Shown here piece after piece: positions 16,471-24,416 of a stretch of DNA of 64,000 nucleotides. The stretch spans positions 1-64,000 of the forward strand of contig PLMN01000009.1 of the NCBI GenBank assembly GCA_003141555.1, read 5' to 3'. Below the pieces are notes generated by a model. The model was not told the DNA's origin. It saw only the letters and a list, made by a program, of their open reading frames with translations, and ran no database searches. Made by a program: the position numbers and the translations under genes. Source of the DNA: Candidatus Aminicenantota bacterium (GTDB lineage Bacteria; Acidobacteriota; Aminicenantia; Aminicenantales; UBA4085). How positions within the stretch are numbered: the stretch's first letter is position 1; the number at the start of each line of letters is the position of its first letter.

Positions 16471-18003
16471 CTACTTGGCCGCCCGCATCCTGACGAGGAC
16501 AACGCCGTGCGGTCCGACCGCGGCCTCGAACGAGCCGTCGGACGTCCCCAAGTCCTTCTGGCGCCACAGGTCGCGGACGACTTGCGGACCGGACAGGCCG
16601 AGGTCCTTCCAGTTCGCGGTGACGACCGCCAAGGCGCTCCCTCGATTGAACAGCCCAACCGCGAGCGAACCGTCCTCGAGCTCCCGCCCCCAGACTTCGA
16701 GGTCGCCGGTCTTGGCCATGCGGCGGCCGGGCTTGCCGAGCGGATCCTGGTCGACGTCGATCACCTCGTCGTTGGTGAGGAGGCCCAGGGTGAAATCGTC
16801 GAGCCGGGTGATGTCGCCGCTGAAGATGAGCGGCGCGGCGACCAGGCTCCAAAGCGACACATGCGCATACTGCTCGTTCGGCGTGAGCGGCGTGAGCGCA
16901 GTGCCACCCTTCCAATTGCTCAGGTAGCCGAGGAGGAGATAGTCCGGGTCGTTCCAGGCGCCGGGCCCGCCGAACTTGTGGAGCTCGTTCTTGGCGTAGA
17001 CATCGAACCCGTCGCGGAACAGGGCCAAGCCGATCTTGTCGAAATCCCCGCCGAGATCCCCGGCCGTCCGCCAGCTGTTCCCGCCGACCTCTCTCCCCCA
17101 CTCCCAGACGTTGTCCATCCCATACTGGCAGAGATTGAGGACGATATCCCTCGGTTGGGCTTTGAGGATCCCGGAGATCAAACGGTACGGTTTTTGGTAC
17201 TCGGCCCGGCTTTTGTCCTTGGCCTTGGCGCTGTACGAGCACCAATCGTACTTCAGGAAGTCGAAGCCCCATTCTACGAAGCGCTCGATATCCTGCTTCT
17301 CGTGGCCGAAGGCGCCGACGTGCCCGGCGCAGGTGAAAACTCCCGGCGACGTGTAGATGCCCGCCTTCAAGCCCTTGGCATGGATATAGTCGGTCAGAGC
17401 CTTCATATCGGGGAACCGGGGATTCGAGTTCACTTTGCCCGCCTTGTCGCGCGGCTCGCCGAGGAGGGTCGGGTCCTTGGCGTCGGGCCGGACCGCCCAG
17501 CAGTCGTCGATGTTGATGTACATATAGCCGTGGTCCATCATCCCGCTGGCGGCCATGGCGTCGGCCGCGTCACGCATGATCTTGTCCGTGACGTGGTTTT
17601 CCCAGACGTACCAGCTGTTCCAGCCCATGTGCGGGGTGAGAGCCAGCGTATCGCCGCAGACGATTTTAAACCCGCGGGAGGCCTTGCCTTTGGAGTTCTC
17701 GGCACGGAAGGTCACCGCATACTCACCTTTGTCCTTGAGCATCCCCGTGATCTGCCCGGTTGCCGGATCGACCCGCAAGCCGGCTGGAAGGCCGTCGACG
17801 GCGAAGGTCATCGGCCTCTCCCCCGTCGCCGGGATCGTGAACAGGAACGGCGAGCCGGGCCGGACGCCGAAGACCTTCGCTCCGTTGATCCGGGGCTCGG
17901 GCCCGGGCTTGGGGGTCAGGGTGACGGGCGCCGCGGCGGCAAGGGCCGACGAGACCGCTAGGAGGCCGATAGCCGCGAGAAGCGAAAAGAGGGTTTTTTT
18001 CAT
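16471..18003 (-). CDS. GH27 alpha-galactosidase with N-terminal Ig-like domain
   Basis: A 510-residue secreted enzyme. It has a signal peptide (1-24), a putative-Ig (He_PIG) domain at about 45-115 (SPFLFTIPAT ... GLPAGLRVDPATGQITG), then the GH27 barrel opening TPHMGWNSW. Asp253 in FLKYDWCSY is the nucleophile and Asp316 in SWRTAGDL the acid/base. GH27 enzymes remove alpha-galactose, or alpha-N-acetylgalactosamine in some members. First gene of the operon with GH29 and GH116, suggesting stepwise trimming of one branched glycan. CTGGAGAATGACAA precedes the ATG. A 17-bp palindrome lies 29-45 nt upstream. Confidence 0.93.
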   Translation of the reverse strand: MKKTLFSLLAAIGLLAVSSALAAAAPVTLTPKPGPEPRINGAKVFGVRPGSPFLFTIPATGERPMTFAVDGLPAGLRVDPATGQITGMLKDKGEYAVTFRAENSKGKASRGFKIVCGDTLALTPHMGWNSWYVWENHVTDKIMRDAADAMAASGMMDHGYMYINIDDCWAVRPDAKDPTLLGEPRDKAGKVNSNPRFPDMKALTDYIHAKGLKAGIYTSPGVFTCAGHVGAFGHEKQDIERFVEWGFDFLKYDWCSYSAKAKDKSRAEYQKPYRLISGILKAQPRDIVLNLCQYGMDNVWEWGREVGGNSWRTAGDLGGDFDKIGLALFRDGFDVYAKNELHKFGGPGAWNDPDYLLLGYLSNWKGGTALTPLTPNEQYAHVSLWSLVAAPLIFSGDITRLDDFTLGLLTNDEVIDVDQDPLGKPGRRMAKTGDLEVWGRELEDGSLAVGLFNRGSALAVVTANWKDLGLSGPQVVRDLWRQKDLGTSDGSFEAAVGPHGVVLVRMRAAK

Positions 18004-18031
18004 TTGTCATTCTCCAGGGTTTTGGCTTTAG

Positions 18032-18048
18032 CGAGGCGCAGCGCCTCG
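18032..18048. promoter_or_regulatory. 17-bp perfect palindrome upstream of the GH27 operon
   Basis: Arms CGAGGCGC and GCGCCTCG surround a single central base, 29-45 nt before the GH27 start codon. Size and place fit a repressor operator, or an mRNA leader hairpin. The rest of 18004-18126 shows nothing else. Confidence 0.35.
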
Positions 18049-18126
18049 AAAGGATAAGGGACCGGCGAGGGGCAGCCCGCCGCCGTTCCGGCCAGGAATG
18101 GACGGCGCCTCATCGCCCGCCGCCGG

Positions 18127-19242
18127 TCAGTACCGGCACTCCCGGGCCGCGTCGGCCATGGCCGCCAGATTCTCGACGGGCGTATCGAAGAAGTGGTCCG
18201 AGGCCGAGCAGATGTAGCCGCCGCCCCGGCCGACGGTCTCGAAGAGCTTGACGACCACCCGGCGGATCTCGTCCTTGGGCCCGCGCGTCAGGGTGTTGAA
18301 CTGGTCGACGCCCCCGATCAGGGCCAGCCGGCCGGCGATTTTGCGCCCGAACTCCCACGGCTCCTGGTTGCCGCCGATCGAGGGCGGGGCGAGCGTCTCC
18401 GAGGCGTCCGTGCCGTTGCGGACGATCAGCTCTTCGATCCCCCGCGTCCCGCCGCAGGTGTGATAGGTGACGAGAAAGCCGAGATCGTGGAGGGCGTCGT
18501 GCATGGCTCGGTCGTAGGGCAGGCAGAATTCCTCGTGAAGGCGGGGCGAGATGAGCGTCGAGGACGCCGACCCGCCGCCGGTCTCGATCAGGTCGAATTT
18601 CGCGCCCTTCATCGACTCGATGAACCGCATCTTCTTGGCGAGCAGGATCTTCAAAAAAGCATGCACCCACGCGGGCTTGTCGAAGGTGGCCAGGATGAGG
18701 GAGTTGATGTCATAAAGGCAGGCCGCATGCTGCCAGCAGCCGGCTTGATCGCCCCAGACGAATCCCCGCAGGATCCCCCGGTCCCCCACGTCGTCATAGG
18801 CCCGCATCACGGGCTTGAGGTCAAGGCGAGGGACGGGCATGTACTTCTCGACCAGGAAAATATCCTCGTCGCGCTTGACGAGATATTCGGAAATCCAGGT
18901 CGTTTTCCGATCGCCCTCGGTCTTGTAGGTCAGGACCCCGTCCGGCGTCTCAATCATGTGGTAGACGAGGCGATGGTCGGGATCGGCGCTGACGATCACG
19001 GCCATGTCGCGCCAGGAGGACGTGTTGAGTTTCGTGAAATCCGCATCCGTCAGCCAGAACTGGGCCATGGACTCGAAATACTGGATCTGGGCGTCCATCC
19101 CCACCTTGGCGAAAGCCTCGAGCTCGCTCATCCCGCCGAGATACGTGTCCAGGTGGAATCTCTGCCACTGGTGGACGGAGACGGGAAGCCGGTCCGGCTT
19201 CTCCCGACGGAGAGCGAGCATCAAACGGTCTTTGGACGTCAT
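18127..19242 (-). CDS. UroD-superfamily protein (methyltransferase-like), copy 1
   Basis: A 371-residue protein of the uroporphyrinogen decarboxylase fold. It begins MTSKDRLMLALRREKPDRLPVS, the usual R-x-x-x-x-L-x-x-x-x-PDR-x-P opening of the UroD/MtaA superfamily, and ends with GGYICSASDHFFDTPVENL, the family's closing motif. The segment LGFLVTYHTCGGTRGIEE resembles the zinc-site region of corrinoid methyltransferases (H-x-CG), so methyl transfer is more plausible than heme synthesis. No heme-pathway gene is nearby. The ATG at 19242 is chosen because the protein then starts at the conserved motif. It diverges from osmC over a shared -35 block. Confidence 0.85.
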   Translation of the reverse strand: MTSKDRLMLALRREKPDRLPVSVHQWQRFHLDTYLGGMSELEAFAKVGMDAQIQYFESMAQFWLTDADFTKLNTSSWRDMAVIVSADPDHRLVYHMIETPDGVLTYKTEGDRKTTWISEYLVKRDEDIFLVEKYMPVPRLDLKPVMRAYDDVGDRGILRGFVWGDQAGCWQHAACLYDINSLILATFDKPAWVHAFLKILLAKKMRFIESMKGAKFDLIETGGGSASSTLISPRLHEEFCLPYDRAMHDALHDLGFLVTYHTCGGTRGIEELIVRNGTDASETLAPPSIGGNQEPWEFGRKIAGRLALIGGVDQFNTLTRGPKDEIRRVVVKLFETVGRGGGYICSASDHFFDTPVENLAAMADAARECRY

Positions 19243-19283
19243 GGGGCCAGGTCCTTGACGGCGAGGCGATAAGAGCAAGGGGA

Positions 19284-19312
19284 TATATAAAACGGCCCCT
19301 CCCGATTGTCAA
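19284..19312 (-). promoter_or_regulatory. Promoter of the uroD-like gene, -35 shared with osmC
   Basis: Minus-strand TTGACA (19312-19307) and TATATA (19289-19284) are 17 nt apart. The -35 overlaps the plus-strand TTGTCA at 19306-19311 that serves osmC. Confidence 0.6.
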
Positions 19313-19333
19313 GGCGGCGAAAGGGCGTATAAT
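19306..19333 (+). promoter_or_regulatory. Promoter of osmC
   Basis: TTGTCA (19306-19311) and a perfect TATAAT (19328-19333) are 16 nt apart, 37 nt before the osmC start codon. Confidence 0.65.
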
Positions 19334-19370
19334 TCCAAGCCGTCTTGAGATCAATCTGAAGGAGGACAAT

Positions 19371-19790
19371 ATGGCCGTTCGAACGTCATCCGCGGAATGG
19401 AAAGGCAATCTAAAAGAAGGCACGGGCACCATGAAGCTGGGCAGCGGGGCTTACGAAGGGCCGTTCACCTTCGCCTCGCGCTTCGAATCCGGCAAGGGGA
19501 CCAACCCCGAGGAGCTGCTCGGCGCGGCGCACGCCGGCTGCTACTCGATGTTCCTGTCGGCCCTCCTATCGGGGGCGGGCTTCCCTCCGACCCGGATCGC
19601 CACGACGGCCGCGGTCCACCTGGGCGACGGGCCGACGATCACCCTGATCGAGCTGACCACGGAGGTCCAGGCGCCCCGCCTGACCGAGGCCGAGCTTCAG
19701 AAGCATGCCGAGGCGGCGAAGAAAAACTGCCCGGTGTCGAAGGCGCTGGCCGGGCCGGAAATCCGGTTGACGGTCCACCTGGTGAATTAG
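19371..19790 (+). CDS. OsmC-family peroxiredoxin
   Basis: A 139-residue OsmC/Ohr-fold protein that reduces organic hydroperoxides with a Cys pair. The two Cys motifs are visible: AAHAGCYSMFLS (Cys about 56) and KKNCPVSKAL (Cys about 122). It starts VRTSSAEWKGNLKEGTG, the OsmC (not Ohr) pattern. GGAGGACAAT gives a strong ribosome-binding site. Cytoplasmic, probably stress-induced. Confidence 0.92.
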   Translation: MAVRTSSAEWKGNLKEGTGTMKLGSGAYEGPFTFASRFESGKGTNPEELLGAAHAGCYSMFLSALLSGAGFPPTRIATTAAVHLGDGPTITLIELTTEVQAPRLTEAELQKHAEAAKKNCPVSKALAGPEIRLTVHLVN

Positions 19791-19820
19791 GCCGGGGCCG
19801 GTCCGGGGACGAATCCGGAT

Positions 19821-19849
19821 TTGAATCCCGGGCGTTTCGGGGATAAGAT
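19821..19849 (+). promoter_or_regulatory. Probable promoter of the SPFH protein gene
   Basis: TTGAAT (19821-19826) and TAAGAT (19844-19849) are 17 nt apart, 51 nt before the ATG at 19901, behind osmC. Confidence 0.5.
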
Positions 19850-19900
19850 AAATACGCAAGGGATCGGTTTTCCCGCGGAGATCGTTCCGAGGAGGGTTCC

Positions 19901-20770
19901 ATGATCCTGATCAATATCGGCATCGGCGTCGGCCTGGTCATCCTGTTCCTCTTCTTCAGCGGGATTCGCATCGTCCGGCCCACGCACCGGGGCCTCGTCG
20001 AGCGGCTGGGCAAGTACAAGCGCTTCGCCCACTACGGCTTCAACTGGGTCATTCCCGGCATCGACCGCATGTTCCAGATCAACGTCACGGAGGTCATGGT
20101 CGACGCCCAGCCCCAGGAGATCATCACCAACGACAACCTCAACGCCCGGGTGGACGCCCAGGTCTATTTCAAGGTCAAGTCCGACGAGGAAAGCGTCAAG
20201 AACAGCACATATAACGTCAATAACTACCAGTGGCAGATCGTCAACCTCGCCCGGACGACGCTCCGGAACATCATCGGCACCCTGACCCTGAAGTCGGCGA
20301 ACTCCGAACGGGGCAAGATCAACTCCGAGCTGCAACGAACCCTACGGGAGGAGACGGGCAGTTGGGGGATCGAGATCGTCCGGACCGAACTCAAGGAGAT
20401 CGACCCACCCAAGGACGTCCAGGAAACGATGAATAAGGTCGTCAAGGCCGAGAACGAAAAGATCGCGGCCATCGACTTCGCCACGGCCACCGAAACTATG
20501 GCCGACGGCGCTCGCCGGGCGGAAATCAAGAAGGCCGAGGGCATCCGCCAGGCCCGCATCCTCGCGGCCGAGGGCGAGGCCCAGGCCATCAAGCTGGTCA
20601 ACGAGGCGGCCAACCAGTACTTCGTGGGCAACGCCCAGCTCCTCCGGCGCTTGGAAACCGTGGAGAAGGCCATGGCTTCGAATGCCAAGATCATCGTCCC
20701 GGGCGACGCCCAGCTGGTCAATGTCATCGGCGACCTGGCCGGCGTCCTGCCGCTGCCGAAGAAGGACTAG
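19901..20770 (+). CDS. SPFH/band 7 membrane protein (stomatin/prohibitin-like)
   Basis: A 289-residue protein with one N-terminal membrane helix (about 2-22, INIGIGVGLVILFLFFSGI). The SPFH domain follows (VRPTHRGLVERLGKYKRFAHYGFNWVIPGIDRM to about 190). Then comes a charged coiled-coil stretch rich in Ala/Glu/Lys (AEIKKAEGIRQARILAAEGEAQAI), usual for stomatin-like oligomers that organise membrane microdomains or bind proteases. GAGGAGGGTTCC precedes the ATG. No NfeD-type partner is adjacent. The GH29 gene follows after 15 nt and may be co-transcribed. Confidence 0.9.
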   Translation: MILINIGIGVGLVILFLFFSGIRIVRPTHRGLVERLGKYKRFAHYGFNWVIPGIDRMFQINVTEVMVDAQPQEIITNDNLNARVDAQVYFKVKSDEESVKNSTYNVNNYQWQIVNLARTTLRNIIGTLTLKSANSERGKINSELQRTLREETGSWGIEIVRTELKEIDPPKDVQETMNKVVKAENEKIAAIDFATATETMADGARRAEIKKAEGIRQARILAAEGEAQAIKLVNEAANQYFVGNAQLLRRLETVEKAMASNAKIIVPGDAQLVNVIGDLAGVLPLPKKD

Positions 20771-20785
20771 GCGCCGCGGATCAAG

Positions 20786-22138
20786 ATGAAACGACGCATC
20801 CATCCGCTTTTTCTGGTCGGCGCGGCGCTTGCCGCGCTTACCCTTTCCTCCATCGCATCGCAGAACCGGGGGGCGGATTCTCCGGCCTCGAATTCCGCCG
20901 CGGAGCGGCTGGCCTGGTGGCGCGAAGCGCGCTTCGGGCTGTTCATCCACTGGGGGCCGGTCAGCCTCAAGGGCACCGAGATCAGCTGGTCCCGGGCCAA
21001 CACCAATCCCGCCTGCCCGAACAAAGGCCCGATTCCGGCCGAGGTCTACGACAATCTCTACAAGGAATTCAACCCGACGCTGTTCAGCGCCTCAGAATGG
21101 GCCGGCATCGCCAAGGACGCCGGGACGCGCTACGTCGTCCTGACGGCGAAGCATTGCGACGGCTTCTGCCTCTGGCCGACCAAGACCATCGATCACCACA
21201 TCGGCAACAGCCCCTTCCGCCGCGACGTCTGCGGCGAGCTGGCCGAGGCCGTCCGCCGGGCCGGGCTGCGCATCGGCTGGTATTATTCGCCGATGGACTG
21301 GTACGACCCGGACTGCCGCACGGAGCGCAACGCCGCCTATGTCAAGCGCATGCAGGAGCAGGTCCGGGAGCTCGTCACCAACTACGGACGCATCGATGTC
21401 CTGTGGTTCGACTGGGACGGCGGGACGATTCCCTGGGACCAGAGCGCCACGTATCGCCTCGTCCGCGGCGCCCAGCCCGGGATCATCGTCAACAACCGGC
21501 TGGAGTGCAGCACCGGCGGGAATTCGCCCGACAAGTACACCGGCCCCGACGCCGATTACCTCACCCCCGAGCAAGAGATCGGGGCCTACAACGACAAACA
21601 GCCGTGGGAAACCTGCATGACCCTCGGCACCCAATGGTCCTGGAAGCCAAACGACCAGATCAAAGCGGCGGATGAGGTCATTCGCATTCTGGCCCGCTGC
21701 GCCGGCGGCGACGGCAACCTGCTCCTCGATGTCGGCCCGATGCCCGACGGCCGCATCGAACCGCGCCAGGTCGACGTCCTGAAACAGGTCGGCGCCTGGC
21801 TGGCCGCGACGGGAGAGAGCATTTACGGGACGCGCGGCGGGCCCTTCAAGCCCGGCGACTATGGCGCCTCGACGCGCAAAGGCAATACGATCTACCTGCA
21901 TGTTTTTCAATGGTCCGGCGACGCGCTGCGCCTGCCGGCCATTCCGGCCAAAGTCGTCGGAAGCCGCATGCTCGGCGGCGGCAAGACGTCCGTCCGCCAG
22001 ACCGACAACGGGCTCGAGATCTCCGTGGCCGAAAAAGACCGCAAGCCCGCGGACACGGTGATCGCCCTCGATCTGGACGGCCCGGCGAGCCGCCTCGCGG
22101 CCGTAGATATGCCGGTGAGCCGGAAAAAGGCGAATTAA
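20786..22138 (+). CDS. GH29 alpha-L-fucosidase (copy B)
   Basis: A 450-residue secreted GH29 enzyme with signal peptide (FLVGAALAALTLSSIAS). Family motifs are FGLFIHWGPVS (His55), VVLTAKHCDGFCLW and DVLWFDWDGG with candidate nucleophile Asp209. The second His of the usual KHHDGF motif is Cys124 here, a change in a substrate-contacting position of known GH29 structures. Two further family blocks, PEQEIGAYNDKQPWETCMT and GGDGNLLLDVGPMPDGRI, are intact. A short C-terminal beta domain ends the protein. The ribosome-binding site is weak (GCGGATCAAG), suggesting coupling to the upstream SPFH gene. Confidence 0.92.
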   Translation: MKRRIHPLFLVGAALAALTLSSIASQNRGADSPASNSAAERLAWWREARFGLFIHWGPVSLKGTEISWSRANTNPACPNKGPIPAEVYDNLYKEFNPTLFSASEWAGIAKDAGTRYVVLTAKHCDGFCLWPTKTIDHHIGNSPFRRDVCGELAEAVRRAGLRIGWYYSPMDWYDPDCRTERNAAYVKRMQEQVRELVTNYGRIDVLWFDWDGGTIPWDQSATYRLVRGAQPGIIVNNRLECSTGGNSPDKYTGPDADYLTPEQEIGAYNDKQPWETCMTLGTQWSWKPNDQIKAADEVIRILARCAGGDGNLLLDVGPMPDGRIEPRQVDVLKQVGAWLAATGESIYGTRGGPFKPGDYGASTRKGNTIYLHVFQWSGDALRLPAIPAKVVGSRMLGGGKTSVRQTDNGLEISVAEKDRKPADTVIALDLDGPASRLAAVDMPVSRKKAN

Positions 22139-22157
22139 GCCGGAGGAAGAGCCGATC

Positions 22158-22934
22158 GTGGATGCGGAGTTCTTGAGCCTGCTCCGGGATCCGATCGCCC
22201 ATGAACCGCTGGATCATATCCGCGATGGCAAGAGGGAATTCCTGTCGAGCCGGAGCGGACGCCGCTATGAGATCGACGCCGGGATCGTACGCTTTCTGGA
22301 CGCCGAAGAGCTGACCGGCAACAACAAACGCTATCAAAGATTATACGACCGGCTCGCCCCCGTCTATGACCTTTCGACCCGGATCTATGCGCGCGTCAAA
22401 CAGGGAAATGTGGATGACAGGATCGGGCAGTATTTGAAGGAGCTCGACGTCAAGGACGGGCAGAGGGTGATCGAGATCTCCGTCGGCACCGGACGCAACC
22501 TCGTGGGCCTGAACCACAAGGCCGCGTACTTCGGCGTCGACATTTCATTCGGAATGATGAAGCGCTGCGCGAGGGCCATGAGGAGAAGCGGGCGGCGAGT
22601 TTCGCTCGTTCAGGCCGAAGCGGAGCTGCTTCCGCTGAAAGACGGCGCGTTCGACGTCGTCTTCTCGGCCGGCGGCTTCAATTTCTTCAATGACAAATCC
22701 GAGGCCGTCCGCGAGATGCTGAGGATCGCGAAGAGCGGAACGAAGCTGATGATCTCCGACGAGACCGAGAAGATCCGGGCGAAGTTCGACAAATCTCCCG
22801 TGACGAAGGCATTTTACGGCAACCAGGACAAGATCGCCGGCCCGGCGGCCTTTATTCCGGACGGGTGCCGCGACGTCGAGTACAAAGAGGTCTGCGACGG
22901 CGAATTGTACGCCCTGACGTTCTGGAAGCCGTGA
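22158..22934 (+). CDS. Class I SAM-dependent methyltransferase with Trm112-like N-terminus
   Basis: A 258-residue protein. Residues 4-50 (LLRDPIAHEPLDH ... RYEIDAGIVRFL) look like the Trm112/UPF0434 beta module that often leads such enzymes. The Rossmann methyltransferase domain has motif I VIEISVGTGRNLVGL, motif II FGVDIS and a FDVVFSAGGFNFF motif IV. Substrate unknown. The start is GTG at 22158 with CGGAGGAAGAG upstream; no suitable ATG exists. It lies 19 nt after the fucosidase gene, possibly in one transcript. Confidence 0.85.
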   Translation: MDAEFLSLLRDPIAHEPLDHIRDGKREFLSSRSGRRYEIDAGIVRFLDAEELTGNNKRYQRLYDRLAPVYDLSTRIYARVKQGNVDDRIGQYLKELDVKDGQRVIEISVGTGRNLVGLNHKAAYFGVDISFGMMKRCARAMRRSGRRVSLVQAEAELLPLKDGAFDVVFSAGGFNFFNDKSEAVREMLRIAKSGTKLMISDETEKIRAKFDKSPVTKAFYGNQDKIAGPAAFIPDGCRDVEYKEVCDGELYALTFWKP

Positions 22935-22947
22935 CGACGACGCTTGT

Positions 22948-24378
22948 TCAGGGCTTTATGGCGGCCAGGACCTCGGCCAGGAATTTCGGCATCCCCCAGT
23001 TGTCGTCGTATGTCATCCCGAGGCGGACGACCACGACTTTGCGCGAGGGGACGACGATGATGGCCTGGCCCTGGTAGCCGTCGGCCAGATAGAGGTCCGT
23101 CGGCAGGCCGGGGAAAGGGCGCATCGCGGGATTGTCGGGATTCCCCCGATTCAGCCAGAAGAAGGCGCCGTATTGGCCGAGCGGCGCGGCCGGCGCCGGC
23201 GTCGTGGAATAAGCCATCCAGCCCTCGGGCAGGATGCGCTCCCCTTCCCAGGCGCCGTCGTGGAGGCAAAGCAAGCCGAAGCGGGCATAATCGCGGGCTG
23301 TGGCGTAGAGATACGACGATCCGATGAAAACGCCCGACGCATCCACGCCCCAGACCGCGCTCCGCATGCCGATCTTGTCGAACAGCTCGCGCCGCGGGAA
23401 CGCCCAGAATGCCTCCCGCCCGCCGACGGCGTCGCTCAGGATGCGGCAAACGATGTTGGTCGTCCCCGAGCTGTAGCTCCAGCGCGAGTCGGGCCGGACC
23501 GCGAGCGGCTTGGAAGCGGCATAGGCACCCATGTCGGGCTCCAGAAAGAGCATCCGGTTGACGTCGGAGACCGGATGGGCGGTGTAGTCCTCGAACCATT
23601 CCAGGCCGGAGCTCATGCGCATGAGCTGGTCCAGCGTGATCGCATGGCGCGGATCGCCGGGCGCGGCCCACTCGGGCACGGGCGCCGGGTCCTTGATCGA
23701 GAGCTTGCCCTGTTTCGACAGGATTCCAACGAGGGCGTTGGTGAAGCTCTTGGCCATGGACCAGCTGAGGAGGGGCGTATCCTTGGTGATCCCCTCGCCG
23801 TAGCGCTCGGCGACGATCCGCCCGTCCACCAGCACTACGACCGCCCGCGTGTAGAGCTTCACCTTGGGGTTGGATTCCACGAAGAGCCCGCCGACGGCCT
23901 TGTCGATAAGCTCCGTGTCCACGGCGGCGGAAGGCGAGGCCGCAGGCATCAGGTCGCCCGTGGGCCAGGGAACGGCGGCCGGGTCAGCCGGCCTCGGCTC
24001 GGACCGCGGGGCCTTCCACGCCCGAATGTCTTCCTCGGGCACTCCCGAGAGGAGCACCGGCCCCAGCCCCTCCACGATGATTGCCTTCTTCCGGAACAGG
24101 CCCAATCCCAGAACGGAGCACGTGACGCTTTTCTCGCCGCGGTTGATTTTCGCCTTGAAAAACTTGAACAACGGATTGAAGCCGACATCTTCGCCCGCCA
24201 CAACCCCGGGATCGCGCCCTTGGATGAACACCCCGGCGCAAACGGCTTTGGCCTTGAACGCGCAGCCGATCGGCAGCTGCCGGATGTATTCGCGCTTGGC
24301 GTAGACGATGAAGACGACCACCGCCAGCACGACGGCGATCAAGGCGCGGCGGATGCGCTTTTTCAAACGGCGGTCCAT
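22948..24378 (-). CDS. Serine hydrolase, beta-lactamase class C/esterase family
   Basis: A 476-residue protein anchored by an N-terminal helix after a very basic start (MDRRLKKRIRRALIAVVLAVVVFIVYA). The catalytic domain starts near residue 150. SWSMAKSFTNAL carries the S-x-x-K nucleophile/lysine pair, and WSYSSGTTN provides the Tyr-containing second motif. DGYQGQ near the end stands where KTG/HTG lies in penicillin-binding proteins. The class covers esterases, D-amino peptidases and beta-lactamases; activity is undetermined. Last gene of the run that includes cydAB and GH29 copy C (38-nt gap). Confidence 0.85.
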   Translation of the reverse strand: MDRRLKKRIRRALIAVVLAVVVFIVYAKREYIRQLPIGCAFKAKAVCAGVFIQGRDPGVVAGEDVGFNPLFKFFKAKINRGEKSVTCSVLGLGLFRKKAIIVEGLGPVLLSGVPEEDIRAWKAPRSEPRPADPAAVPWPTGDLMPAASPSAAVDTELIDKAVGGLFVESNPKVKLYTRAVVVLVDGRIVAERYGEGITKDTPLLSWSMAKSFTNALVGILSKQGKLSIKDPAPVPEWAAPGDPRHAITLDQLMRMSSGLEWFEDYTAHPVSDVNRMLFLEPDMGAYAASKPLAVRPDSRWSYSSGTTNIVCRILSDAVGGREAFWAFPRRELFDKIGMRSAVWGVDASGVFIGSSYLYATARDYARFGLLCLHDGAWEGERILPEGWMAYSTTPAPAAPLGQYGAFFWLNRGNPDNPAMRPFPGLPTDLYLADGYQGQAIIVVPSRKVVVVRLGMTYDDNWGMPKFLAEVLAAIKP

Positions 24379-24416
24379 CGCTTACCTCCCCGTGCAAGGC
24401 GTCAGTACGCCCCGCC

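Noticed and set aside
18127-19242. UroD-like genes considered as heme-synthesis hemE
   Set aside because: The openings and metal-site motifs fit the methyltransferase-like branch, there are five copies, and no other heme gene is near.
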